64,000 nucleotides of DNA, taken from NCBI GenBank assembly GCA_016718315.1, contig JADKDV010000003.1, positions 682,001-746,000 on the forward strand, given 5' to 3'. The stretch comes from Candidatus Obscuribacter sp. Lineage in GTDB: Bacteria; Cyanobacteriota; Vampirovibrionia; Obscuribacterales; Obscuribacteraceae. Shown piece by piece: positions 17,870 through 27,900 of this stretch; the first letter of the stretch is position 1; every line of letters begins with the position of its first letter. The position numbers were made by a program, and so were the translations under genes. The notes under the pieces were generated by a model that saw only the letters and a list, made by a program, of their open reading frames with translations, was not told where the DNA came from and made no database searches.

Positions 17870-18628
17870 TTATAGCCCTTTATTATCAGCCTGAATTTCT
17901 TTCCAGGAGCGTGGAAAGGTTCTTGCTGTGATGCCTGTTTTTTGCCAGGTGACGAGCAGATTGTCTTTGAGTCCGTCTATCTCAAAAGTTTTGCTTTGTC
18001 TTGACATGAGTTTGAGAGCCAGGGCGATTATTTTGCTCTCTTCGATTTCTTCTTTGATGCGTGAGTGGGTCTTCTGGGCGATGAAATAGCCCTGCACTTT
18101 TAATAAGGGCACAACCAGCTCCATGGTAAGCATCAAGGTGCCCACCGCCCGTGCTGTACCGACGTCAAATTTTTCTCTGTATTGCTTCAATTGACCCATT
18201 TCCTCAGCGCGGCCATTAATCACCTCTACTCGCTTTTCGAGATTAAATGCTGCCACTGCCTCATCCAAAAACTTGCATTTTTTGCCGATACTGTCTACCA
18301 GTGTCACTTTGAGGTCTTTAAGGGCCAGTGCTACTATGAGACCCGGCAACCCGCCACCGCAACCGATGTCGACATAGCGTCTAGCGCCCAGTCTTTGCAC
18401 TTCTTGGGCTACTGACAGGGCGTCAAGTACATGTTTTTCGACGATTTGCTCGATTTCCTTGGTTCCTACAAGATTTACCTTTTGGTTGTATTCATGCAAG
18501 AGGATCACAAATTGAGCTATTCTGAGACTCTCTTCCAAGCCGATGTCAAAGGACAGACTTTGAGATAGTTCAACAATTCTGTTTTGAAGTGCTTCGGCTT
18601 GTTCGCTGGGCTGAGTTGTGGTTTTCAT
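17870..18628 (-). CDS. rsmG: 16S rRNA m7G527 methyltransferase
   Basis: This SAM-dependent enzyme methylates N7 of G527 in 16S rRNA (formerly gidB). It has 252 residues. The SAM-binding motif V-D-I-G-C-G-G-G-L-P-G-L sits near residue 88, L-V-D-S-I-G-K-K-C-K-F-L-D follows as motif II, then N-G-R-A-E-E and T-A-R-A-V-G, all in family order. It is transcribed alone here. The 130 bases upstream also carry the start region of the divergent J-domain-like gene. Confidence 0.93.
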   Translation of the reverse strand: MKTTTQPSEQAEALQNRIVELSQSLSFDIGLEESLRIAQFVILLHEYNQKVNLVGTKEIEQIVEKHVLDALSVAQEVQRLGARRYVDIGCGGGLPGLIVALALKDLKVTLVDSIGKKCKFLDEAVAAFNLEKRVEVINGRAEEMGQLKQYREKFDVGTARAVGTLMLTMELVVPLLKVQGYFIAQKTHSRIKEEIEESKIIALALKLMSRQSKTFEIDGLKDNLLVTWQKTGITARTFPRSWKEIQADNKGL

Positions 18629-18758
18629 TGAAATGGCTCGTTTAATCCGTGAAATCTTGTTTGGTTCTGGGAAAGACTCTAGAAAGATAATAAGAGCTAG
18701 GCCTCTATATGATCTGTGTCGCGCAACATAAACTTACTATTTTCCAGGGGAGCATACA

Positions 18759-21179
18759 TTGTCATCTCTAGAGCCGGCCACCCGAGAAAGGTTGGAGCTT
18801 GAGACGCGTGTTCTCGCCGCTGCCCTCAGGCTCTCGCTGGAATACGGCGATACAGAGGGCTCCAGTCTCGCACACGAGCAAATTTTTAGACTTCTCAAGG
18901 CTTGCCAGGAGATAGGTGAGAGCGAATCGCTTGCTTTGCCATCCTCGCAATCTGCTGTCGAAATGCCACTTGTCTTGCCGTCCATTGACAAGGGGCGGCG
19001 CATGCCTGACATCGACTGGTTTGCCCCAGCTCAAGAAGAGGCAACATCAGGAGATAATGGTCCAGATTTTACATCGCAGAATGCAATACCTGTTGATATA
19101 GCTGCTCCAGGCCCGCTCGCTGCCGATACTGGGATGTCGGCTAAGCCCGCAGCTGAGCCCGTTCGGTCCAGGTCTTTGAGCGCAGAGCTCGAAGATTCAA
19201 TCGATAGCCTCTACGACTTATTGGGAGCGCCTCATAACGCTACTTCCGGGGGGATTCATCTACGTTTTCTCTTTAAGGTGAGACGCATCATGCGCTACAT
19301 CCAGGCTCATCCAGAGCTAAGAGGGGTGGAGCGTAAAACCGTTTTGAAGCGTTTGCAGTCATACTGGATTGCACATGACATTTTGAGCGATAGTCAGACT
19401 CGGGCAAGTTACGATGAGCGCATTTCAGGCTCTAGCGATGAAGACGACGACACGGATGACACCGTCAGTAGTACTGTTACTTCCAGACCGCCTATGCGCA
19501 TTGGCGAGCTTTTGCAGAGTAGCGGACTGCTCGAAAAAACCGAGCTTGAAATTGCTGCTGATATGCACAAAGCTATGCCGGAGCTGATGTTTGGTGCTTT
19601 TCTGGTCAAACAAGGCTTTGTCAAAGAAGATGACCTCGAATGTGTTTTGATAGGACAGACACTGATTAAAAGCGGGGAGTTGGATCTCGGACAATTCCAG
19701 AAGGTGATGGAAACAAGAGCGCTGGATACTTCCATTAAGCTCTCTCAGTTACTTGTTGAAAGTGGACTGGTAACACCGCAGCGAATCGCCGAAGTGTTGA
19801 TTACACTGCCGGTAGAAGAAGTTGGACTATCTGATCTGGCTCCCAAAAAAGAAGCTGTGCATGTACCAGCTCCGCCTAAAGATCCTGTCAGTATCAATCT
19901 AAAAAACGCCATTCCAAGCTGGAAAGATCAACTTGATTGGAACGCTCCAGAAGATGAAATTAGCGAGCCCGCTCCCCAGCCAGCGCCTGCTCTGCTTCCT
20001 GCTGTTGCCGGCAATGACAGTGCGGTACAGGCAGATGGTGCCGGTCAGGCAATGACCTCCGAGATTGGCACACAGACCGGTGAAGTTTCGGCTGTCGGTA
20101 CGCAGACTGGAGAAGTCAATGCTCTTGTCCAGCCAGTTGTAACCAGTGGTGCCGCTGCTCCACAAGACAAGCAAAGTCTTTATGACACGGCGCAGCTGAC
20201 ACCTATCTCTGAAGACGAACCAGAAACAGAACTAGAACCTTATAACGCGGCTCAGTACGAAATCACATCAGAAAATCCCGTCATAACTGATGAAGAAGTG
20301 ATTGAAGAAAAGGATGAACCGCAAGAGATTGAAGTTTTTGATGCCACTGATAGCACAGTCAGTGATATCGCCCCCGGTGCGCTTGCTAGCGTGCCGGTTT
20401 TGCCTGCTGACGAGGAGCCAGAAGAGCCACGCAAAGCACGCAAGCACTCGCTTTTGGATTTGATGGTGGATCTGGTCACGCCTGAGCTTAAGGAAGAAGA
20501 AGAAGAGCCCGGTACTGAGCCTCTTCTCTCTACAGTACTTGGTGATAAAGAGAGCGCTGATCTGGATACGGTACTCTTTGGTCCGGCAGAGTCTCTGCCT
20601 GTAAATGATGTGGGTGTGCCAACTGACCAGAACGAAGTGCTTTCGGATGACTTTGAGATGCTCCGGGACGCAGTCGACATAAGCAGTGTTATGCCATCAC
20701 ACAGGGACAGTGAGAGTGCCACCACTGGACCTCAACCAGTGCTCTCTGCACAAGCTGACGTCCAGCCTCCTCAAGCTGCTCCTGGCACTCTGCCATCAGC
20801 GCCCACTTCTCGACAGGCTAAGGTCGAGACCGCCGAAGATGTCTTCTTTGGAGAAGAAGATGACGTCAACGATGTTGTCCATCTCGATTTGGCTGTGGAC
20901 GAAATCTTAGACTTGCCAGACCCCGGAGATGTGGCGGCAAGCGAGGCGGCAGCTCTAGCTGCTGCAGCTAAAGATACAAAAATTGATAGCTGGTCAATTG
21001 TTTCGATGCCTGCTAGTTATCTGGCGTCCTATTTGCTCGATGAAGAAGAGCCTGCTGCTAATAATACTAAGGGCACTGCCGATGGTGCTGCGTCCGGTAC
21101 GCCAAACTCTGGCAAAAAACATCTGGAGCCGCCAGAGGACCGCGAACGCGGTAAGTTTCGTCGGCGCAGAGGGCGCTAA
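18759..21179 (+). CDS. Large acidic protein with a degenerate J domain
   Basis: The protein has 806 residues. The TTG start at 18759 is supported by AGGGGAG (18746-18752). Residues ~148-222 resemble a DnaJ domain (L-Y-D-L-L-G-A-P opening and A-H-D-I-L-S-D-S-Q-T-R-A-S-Y-D end), but the H-P-D motif reads H-P-E and helix II is longer, so Hsp70 stimulation is doubtful. Residues ~243-352 hold three or four helical modules of the L-G-E-L-L-x-x-x-G-L-x-x-x-x-L type seen at the N-terminus of GspE/PilB-like proteins. The remainder is Asp/Glu/Pro/Ala-rich and disordered, with a G-T-Q-T-G-E-V repeat around residues 430-450. It abuts a converging REC-GAF regulator. Confidence 0.75.
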   Translation: MSSLEPATRERLELETRVLAAALRLSLEYGDTEGSSLAHEQIFRLLKACQEIGESESLALPSSQSAVEMPLVLPSIDKGRRMPDIDWFAPAQEEATSGDNGPDFTSQNAIPVDIAAPGPLAADTGMSAKPAAEPVRSRSLSAELEDSIDSLYDLLGAPHNATSGGIHLRFLFKVRRIMRYIQAHPELRGVERKTVLKRLQSYWIAHDILSDSQTRASYDERISGSSDEDDDTDDTVSSTVTSRPPMRIGELLQSSGLLEKTELEIAADMHKAMPELMFGAFLVKQGFVKEDDLECVLIGQTLIKSGELDLGQFQKVMETRALDTSIKLSQLLVESGLVTPQRIAEVLITLPVEEVGLSDLAPKKEAVHVPAPPKDPVSINLKNAIPSWKDQLDWNAPEDEISEPAPQPAPALLPAVAGNDSAVQADGAGQAMTSEIGTQTGEVSAVGTQTGEVNALVQPVVTSGAAAPQDKQSLYDTAQLTPISEDEPETELEPYNAAQYEITSENPVITDEEVIEEKDEPQEIEVFDATDSTVSDIAPGALASVPVLPADEEPEEPRKARKHSLLDLMVDLVTPELKEEEEEPGTEPLLSTVLGDKESADLDTVLFGPAESLPVNDVGVPTDQNEVLSDDFEMLRDAVDISSVMPSHRDSESATTGPQPVLSAQADVQPPQAAPGTLPSAPTSRQAKVETAEDVFFGEEDDVNDVVHLDLAVDEILDLPDPGDVAASEAAALAAAAKDTKIDSWSIVSMPASYLASYLLDEEEPAANNTKGTADGAASGTPNSGKKHLEPPEDRERGKFRRRRGR

Positions 21180-22100
21180 CTAGACTTTTAGTCGGCTGAG
21201 GTGCATGTCGAGCAGTCGTAGCACGGGTGATAGTTGTTCGCCTATCAAGCGGACTACCTTTTGATCGCCTGGTTTGAGTATTTGTTGTGGATAGGGCACG
21301 ACTACCAGTAGCCCAAGTCTTTGACCGCGAATATCAATTGGTTGAGTCAGTGAATTATCTGGCAAGTAATGACTGCGTGGTAGTTCGTCTTTTAATGGAG
21401 GCATACCTAGCTGCATTGCTAATTTGGCCACATAGGCCTTGAGCGCATTAGCCTCTAGAGACGGTGACTGATCCACTTTTAAGACTGAATGTTGACCGCA
21501 ATTGATCACCAAACCAACAGCCTGATAATCCAAAATGGATGAGAGTAGCTCGAACAATTTGGTTGTCACTGTGTCGATATTGAGTTCGTCTTCGGCGATT
21601 TTGCGCACTTCATCGGCGATTGTAGCTTCAAAGAGGAGACGCTCAAGGAGCTGATTGAGCCGATTATTGATGTCTTCGGCTGTGAGAGTCTTGGTAGGCT
21701 CGCTTAAAACTCTCAGACGCGGTTTTGTTGAGGGGTCTTCTAGGATCTCGGCAATAGACTGTATCAGACTGCGAAATCCAGGCTCTTTAGGTATGTACCG
21801 TTCAGCACCGGACTGATAGCCCCAGAAGCGGTCGACAGAGCCGTCCAATTTGGTTAAGAGGATGACTGGAATAGTGGATAAATCTGGATCGTTTTTGACC
21901 AGGCGGCAGAGTTGATAGCCATTGATACCGGTCATCACCACGTCGGAGATAATCAAATCAGGAGATTCGTGGTAAGCCCTGGCCAGACCTTCTGCTCCAT
22001 TGCGCGCTTCGATAACCTGATAACCTTCGGTTTGCAAGGTTTTTGAAATGGTAAGTAGCTGCGTTGGACTGTCCTCAATAAGAAGCAGTCTAAAAGACAT
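21180..22100 (-). CDS. Response regulator with REC and GAF-like output
   Basis: I start at ATG 22100, not the TTG one codon earlier, because GAAGG sits six bases upstream. The product has 306 residues. The REC domain (1-120) has the acidic pair E-D near 9-10, the phospho-acceptor Asp at about 53 (I-I-S-D-V-V-M) and the Lys in Y-I-P-K-E-P. A helical linker (145-185) leads to a GAF-like C-terminal domain (~185-300). There is no DNA-binding domain, so the output is probably protein-protein. No kinase is adjacent; the nearest is the hybrid kinase at 32.6 kb. Confidence 0.85.
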   Translation of the reverse strand: MSFRLLLIEDSPTQLLTISKTLQTEGYQVIEARNGAEGLARAYHESPDLIISDVVMTGINGYQLCRLVKNDPDLSTIPVILLTKLDGSVDRFWGYQSGAERYIPKEPGFRSLIQSIAEILEDPSTKPRLRVLSEPTKTLTAEDINNRLNQLLERLLFEATIADEVRKIAEDELNIDTVTTKLFELLSSILDYQAVGLVINCGQHSVLKVDQSPSLEANALKAYVAKLAMQLGMPPLKDELPRSHYLPDNSLTQPIDIRGQRLGLLVVVPYPQQILKPGDQKVVRLIGEQLSPVLRLLDMHLSRLKV

Positions 22101-22139
22101 CAAGCACCTTCTTTCTTATTTATTCAAGTACGAAGCTAA

Positions 22140-22166
22140 AGCACCCCGACAGGTGCTGTCTTTTTT
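22140..22166 (+). terminator. Terminator-like hairpin in an orphan position
   Basis: AGCACC (22140-22145) pairs with GGTGCT (22152-22157), followed by GTC and six T residues. It points along the plus strand although both flanking genes are on the minus strand. It may stop antisense transcription or form part of the leader of the response regulator. Confidence 0.5.
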
Positions 22167-22175
22167 GAGCGGGTT

Positions 22176-22206
22176 CCCTGAGCTGCCGTGATGCCCTGAA
22201 CTGCCG
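22176..22206. repeat. 13-bp direct repeat upstream of the response regulator
   Basis: CCCTGAGCTGCCG (22176-22188) and CCCTGAACTGCCG (22194-22206) differ at one base and repeat with an 18-base period. They lie about 75 bases upstream of the regulator gene and could be an operator. Nothing else was recognised in the 388-base gap 22104-22491. Confidence 0.4.
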
Positions 22207-22491
22207 ATTAAAAGATCCCCATAAAGTGCTTTAGAGAATGATCCTCCAGACGGAGATCAAAATCTGGTCCACTCTGTACTTGTTTTCCTGTTCTATTTAG
22301 TATGCCACTTATGGTCAGGAATGGGAAATGTTTTTTTTACTACGATTGACTTCAGAGCTAACCAGGGGGCCACTTTAAAAGCGAATTGGTAGCTGATTGG
22401 GCGGGACTTATGGGCTCCCTAATAATTTGGCTCAGGTCCAATTCTGCCTTCATTAATCCTGAGGATTTCGCAGGGGTTTAAATTGTCCCAA

Positions 22492-24606
22492 TTAGTACTT
22501 AATAGGATTTAAGTGTCGTGTATATGGTTGTTTTTGTCGGTCTAGAAGCAAAATATTAGATCTGATTGTATCTTCGGTTACATTTGTCCCATAGTCTGGC
22601 AGATAAGCCTGGTACTGGAGTGCGAGATTGTCGTCGGTGGAGCGTTTTGTCCCGGTCAGTGCGCTATTTTGAGCAAGTAAGGACCTTACCTGCTCAGCCG
22701 TGAAAATAGAGTCATTCAGTTGCTCTTGATTGTCTATGCCTGCTTGCTTCCAAAGCATATTGAACGGAGCTTTAAGGTGAGCAGCGATAGTCTGCACACT
22801 TTGGCTTTGCTCAGAGGCACTGGCGATAGTATTGCGACCTAGCAGTATGATTTCCCCGGACCCTTTTTGATGGAAGACCAGGCAATCGCTATAGGTCTCG
22901 CTGAAGAGTTTTATGTAAGCAAGAAAATTGCTCTGGTCCAGTCCATAGAGCTGCAGCCACTGAGCAAAGACGCCATCTGGCTTGAGTCTGCTTTTGCTCA
23001 ATTTTAAAAACTCTTCTGTAAATAAGCTGCCTGAACCATTGACCCAGGGCTCGGAGGGCTGGCAGGAGATGATATCGTATTTGGTATCGCGCTGGGCTAG
23101 TTGCCGTCTGGCATCAGCCCATATAATTTGAGGCTTGAGCTTGCTTGTAATGGGCTTACTGATCCAAAGTTTTGCAGCGATATTGTTGGCATTTACTATT
23201 TGTTTTTCTATTTCAATCACTGTTACCTTATTTACTGGTAGCTGGCAAAAGGTATCGGCGGTGATACTCAGACCCATGCCAATAACCAGGACATCTGGAT
23301 GATAGTTGCTTATTGCCTGTGGCAAGAGGGCCAGCAATATGTGGGTAAACTGAGCAGAGTTTGCCACACTGGATTTGACTGCTTCTATTTTGCCACTGCT
23401 AAGCAGTATCTGCTCATTTCTTTGCTTGTCTTCAAATAGTCCAACTGTATCCAAAAGTCCGTCTGCATAAAATTGGAGCTTGTGGTTTTGTCTCTCGTAG
23501 GTGAGTAATTTTTGCCAGGACTGGTGCTCTGGCAAAAATATTGGACCGGTGGTCAGTGCTTGCTTTTGCTCGGGCGGAGAGGACAAAAAGCTGAGCAATA
23601 CCAGTGTACCGGGTAGAGCACTTAAACCTGACTTGAAGCGGCTTTTGGCACTGTCTCTGGGCGTATAAATCAAGCTTAGCGCAGCACTTATGACCAGACA
23701 TAGTCTGAGCAGTCCTAAAATGACACTGTCGCAAACTGTCGGTATCTGATAAGTGAGAGCAGCAAAATAAATCCAGGGTGCTACCACACTGGCGGCTGTA
23801 GATACACCCAGGAGTTTGGCAAAATGATTGGCGCCAGATTGTTTATTGCAGGCCGGAAACACAAAACCAAAGATAGTCGCCAGTGGCAGGCAAACCGTTA
23901 TACAAATCAAGATTGATGGCAACAGCGGTATTGCTGTGCCTGCAACTGAGCCACGCCAGTGCAAATAAAGCTCAGGCAGATAAGGTAGACTAAGCGAGAG
24001 CGCTGTCAAGTCTAGTACTACCAGTAGTGCCAGCCAGCTAAATATGTTTTTGTTTTGAATTAGAGGTTTGTTTAAAACTGCCAGGCAATTACCTAGAGAT
24101 AAACCACCTACATAAGTTGCTGCCACAAGGGCCAGACCAGTTACGGATGAGCCGACCAGGGCTGTCACCAGCCGTATCATCACTGACTCGCAAAGTAAGC
24201 AAAGTGCACTTGTCACTGCTGCAAATACCAGAATAAAATTTGCCCCTGCCTTTTCTGGTATTTCTTCACTCTCTAAAGCCTTCGAGCCATTATCCGTTCT
24301 CAGGGTTTGCAGGGCGCAAAAGATAAACAGCGCTGAAAGAGTTAAAACTGTCCTTTTAAGCCCGAGCTGTGGCAAAAGGTAGAGACCGGTAGTGCCAGCA
24401 CCAAGGGCTGCTCCGGTATTAAAGAGGGCGTAGATGAGAGTGCTTTTGTTGCTAGCAAAATTAGCAAACAGTGGCAGTATCAAACCGCTGACCAGAGCTG
24501 GCAAAAAAATTAGAAATGAGGCAAGTAATAAGTCCCAGCCAGTGTTTGTCGGTGTGGCAATGTAAAGGGCAAAAGCATAACAAGGCAAGCAGGGCAAAAA
24601 CGCCAC
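22492..24606 (-). CDS. Membrane spermidine-synthase-like protein, C-terminal part (frameshifted)
   Basis: A 704-residue frame opens from GTG 24606. It has about eleven membrane spans, then a Rossmann domain with the aminopropyl- or methyltransferase pattern V-L-V-I-G-M-G-L-S, V-I-E-I-E and S-E-P-W-V-N-G-S-G-S-L-F-T-E-E-F. This is the layout of the long membrane-fused SpeE-like family. The first span, with the family's L-E-V-V-L-M-R opening, is missing here but is encoded in another frame at 24461-24811, so the true gene is 22492-24811 with one extra base. The GTG start has no convincing ribosome-binding site. The substrate is uncertain; many members lack polyamine-site residues. Confidence 0.8.
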   Translation of the reverse strand: MAFLPCLPCYAFALYIATPTNTGWDLLLASFLIFLPALVSGLILPLFANFASNKSTLIYALFNTGAALGAGTTGLYLLPQLGLKRTVLTLSALFIFCALQTLRTDNGSKALESEEIPEKAGANFILVFAAVTSALCLLCESVMIRLVTALVGSSVTGLALVAATYVGGLSLGNCLAVLNKPLIQNKNIFSWLALLVVLDLTALSLSLPYLPELYLHWRGSVAGTAIPLLPSILICITVCLPLATIFGFVFPACNKQSGANHFAKLLGVSTAASVVAPWIYFAALTYQIPTVCDSVILGLLRLCLVISAALSLIYTPRDSAKSRFKSGLSALPGTLVLLSFLSSPPEQKQALTTGPIFLPEHQSWQKLLTYERQNHKLQFYADGLLDTVGLFEDKQRNEQILLSSGKIEAVKSSVANSAQFTHILLALLPQAISNYHPDVLVIGMGLSITADTFCQLPVNKVTVIEIEKQIVNANNIAAKLWISKPITSKLKPQIIWADARRQLAQRDTKYDIISCQPSEPWVNGSGSLFTEEFLKLSKSRLKPDGVFAQWLQLYGLDQSNFLAYIKLFSETYSDCLVFHQKGSGEIILLGRNTIASASEQSQSVQTIAAHLKAPFNMLWKQAGIDNQEQLNDSIFTAEQVRSLLAQNSALTGTKRSTDDNLALQYQAYLPDYGTNVTEDTIRSNILLLDRQKQPYTRHLNPIKY

Positions 24607-24811
24607 AGACGAAAAATCGGTGGTGTTTAAAACCTACTCTGGCAAACCAGAGCGGTGGTAGCGAAAGACCAAGTAAAAAGAGTGAGAGTGTAGTGGTTGT
24701 GGCTAGCGCCCCTTCACCCAAAAATTTTGTAACCACACGCATCAATACCACTTCTAAAGTAAGAGTGGCAAAACCGGCTATAAACAAAGCTAGTTTATGT
24801 TGGTGAGTCAA
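24461..24811 (-). CDS. N-terminal part of the frameshifted spermidine-synthase-like protein
   Basis: The start is TTG at 24811, with AAGG about seven bases upstream. The 116-residue frame begins with a membrane span and L-T-L-E-V-V-L-M-R-V-V-T-K-F-L-G, the usual N-terminus of membrane spermidine-synthase-like proteins, and a second span. It becomes non-family sequence around residue 75 and stops at 24461. Removing one base from either T run of the coding strand (plus-strand A runs 24571-24574 or 24596-24600) joins it to the next frame and gives 772 residues. Confidence 0.75.
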   Translation of the reverse strand: MTHQHKLALFIAGFATLTLEVVLMRVVTKFLGEGALATTTTLSLFLLGLSLPPLWFARVGFKHHRFFVCGVFALLALLCFCPLHCHTDKHWLGLITCLISNFFASSGQRFDTATVC

Positions 24812-24946
24812 TTCAGACCTTTTAGTGTATCTATGATTATGGCAGCTTGCTAACCATTAACTTGCAACAATGTACTCATCTTGGCAATGGCTTAGCCTGT
24901 GGTCATGACCGTCTGCTAAGCTAACAGTGGTTCAAAAAGGTAACCC

Positions 24947-27900
24947 ATGATCCTCAACCAGGTGCACCTCCATAACTTTATGAGTTATGCAGACGCAACT
25001 TTAGATCTGACGGGCATACCGGTGGTTTGTCTCACCGGTCTCAATGGAGCAGGCAAGTCTGCCTTGCTTGATGCTGTCACCTGGGCCATTTTTGAAGAAG
25101 CCAGAGCCTCCTCTGACGACCTGGTGCGTCTAGGTGAACGTGAGATGTGGGTGGATGTGATTTTTGCCCATGAAGGTTCGCTTTACCGGGTTAGGCGCTC
25201 AAGGCATCGTAGTGGCCGGGCCGGTTCCAGTAAGGGTAGCTCTAAGGGCAATCTCGAATTCATGGTGGCAGACAGCGCTGAAATAGATGCCAATTCAAGT
25301 GCCAGTGCGCAATATGCCAATATCAAATGGAATAGTCTCACTGCCGCTAGTATGAAAGAAACTGGCAAACACATACTTGATTTGTTGCGGATGGACTACG
25401 ATACTTTTCTCAACAGCGCTTATTTGCGTCAGGGACGTTCTGATGAGTTTGCCCTCAAGCCTCCTTCTGAGCGCAAACAAGTCTTGTCCGAAATTTTAGG
25501 GCTGTCCTATTTTGACAAGCTGCGTGATGAAGCCAGAGATCGGGTGCGCTTCTTAAAAGCTAAGATGGATTTTTTGAGTGGCTCGGTCAGTCATGGTGAA
25601 CAGCTCAAACAAAAAAAGAGCACGATTGAAGAAGAACTGGTCGTTGCTAAAAGAGAAGTCGATGACAAAACTGCTGCTGCCAGTGATATCGAAGAGCGAG
25701 TCAATGAGCTAACTGAGCGTGTCCAGTCTCTGCGTCTCATCGAAGCCAATATCAGTGGCAATGAAAAACGACTGGTCGAATGTAGACAGTCTTTGCAAAG
25801 GCTATCGGTCGATCGCATTGAGCTTAAGCAAAAAGAGCAGGGACTGGGAGCGCTTTTGGCAGAGTCCAGCTCAATAGAAAAGGACCTGGCAGAGTTTGAA
25901 GCAATAAGAGAAAAAGTACAAAAGCTAGATCATTTGCAACTTGCCATGCAGGAGTTGAGCGAGCGTAAGATCGCCCTCTCGGGCGAGCTTGCTACATTGC
26001 GCTCAAGGCTGGAACTTACCTGTGAGCAAAGACAAACTGAGTATAAAGAGACGCTGTCAAAACAGCAGGACTTGCTCAAAGAGACTGATGGTGCCGACAA
26101 AGTCATGGCGCAATATCAGGAATATTTGCAAATGGTCAAACTCGAAAGCGAGCTATCTCAGAAGCAAGAAGCTTTTGGTCAATTGACCAGGCGCTCACAG
26201 GAATTGACTGCTCAGGTGCAGGAAGCCAAAATCAGATTGGAAGCTGAAATTGAGCAGAAGCAGCGTAATATCAGTGATTTAAATGTACTCAGCGGCGGTC
26301 AGGATAGCCTCGAGAATGAAGGACAAGCCCTCAGTAAAGAAGCCGAAAATCTCGACAAATTAGAAGCTGAATTTGAAATTTGCGAAAGCCGTGGCATGGC
26401 CATCAAAAATGAGCTTGCTAATTTTGATCTAAAAATCGAAGACTTCAAAGTAAAGCAAAAAGAAAATCTGGACAAAATAAAAGAACTGGAAGAGCATGCC
26501 CATAGCTCTATCTGCCCTCTTTGTTCGGCGCCAATAGTAGACAGAGCGGCAGTCTGTCAGCTCTATTTGCAACAAAACGAAGAAATGCATCAGGAAATCA
26601 ATAGACAGGAAGCGCAAAAAGAAAATCTCAATATTGAGCGTAATCAACTGCGAGTCAAATACATAGATCTCAAACGAGAACTGTCCGGGCGCAAAGAGTT
26701 AGATAAAAGAATCGGTCAATACAATGAGCGCATGCGCGCTGTGGACGGCGCCAGACAAAATCTGAGCAAATTGACTGGTGAGCTTGCCGCTCTCAAACAA
26801 AAACTGCTCACAGAAAACTACGCTCAACTTGAGCGTGAATCATTGATAAAAATTAGAGCGGAGCTAACAGCGATTGATTTTGATCCAGTCGTTTATACCT
26901 CTATGACCTCTCAGCTCAGGCTCAAGAGACATCTTGAAGGACGCAAAGAACAGCTAGAGAAGGACCTGGCTGAACTAAAGCGTGTGGAAGAGAAACTACC
27001 TCAATTAAAGGAAACAATCGAGACTCTCAAAGCGGAGTTAAGTAGTGAGTCATACGGTGGCCAACTGCGCGCTCAACTGGTAGAAGTGCAAAGTGGATTG
27101 AATGAGCACTCGTATAGCAGAGAAGAACATAGTCGTCTCAAGAGTCGCTTGAGTGAGTTGTTTCACCTGGCTGAAAAGTCACGCGACGTAAAAAAAGCTG
27201 AAGAAGAATTACCTCAAATTATCAGAAAGCTGGCGGAGATAAGCCTGGAAGAAGAACGCAATAATCGTCTGGCTCTGGAGCTTGAGGACGAACTCAAAGC
27301 GCTCAATGCCGAGTTTGTGCAGATGGATCAAGCCAAGCTTGCTCTCTCAGGATTGACGCCAGTATTGCAGGAGATGCGTCAGCAAAAAGAAGAAGCGGCC
27401 AGTAAGCTGGCTGTACTTACCGAAAAAGATTGTAGTATCGAAGCTGAGCTGGCCCTCTTAGGTGAGCGATTACTGGAAATAGAAGCACTAAGAGTTGAGC
27501 TTGATGACTTTGAGTTTCTCAGTGAGGCCCTGGGCAAAAAGGGCATACAAGCTGTTATCATCGAAAACGCCATTCCAGAAATTGAAAGCGAAGCAAATCG
27601 TATTTTGTCTAGATTGACTGACAATAAAATGCATGTGGCTTTGATTACTCAAGCTAAGACTAAGTCTGGCAGTATGTCTGAGACTCTGGATCTGGTTATC
27701 GGGGATGATCTCGGTACGCGTAATTATGAGTTGTACAGTGGTGGCGAGGCCTTTAAGGTCAATTTTGCTTTGCGCATAGCACTATCTCGCTTGCTGGCTA
27801 GAAGAGCCGGTGCCAAGCTGGAAACACTGATTATAGACGAAGGTTTTGGCTCGCAAGATGACGCCAGCCGTGAGCGTCTGGTTAAAGCTATACGCCTTGT

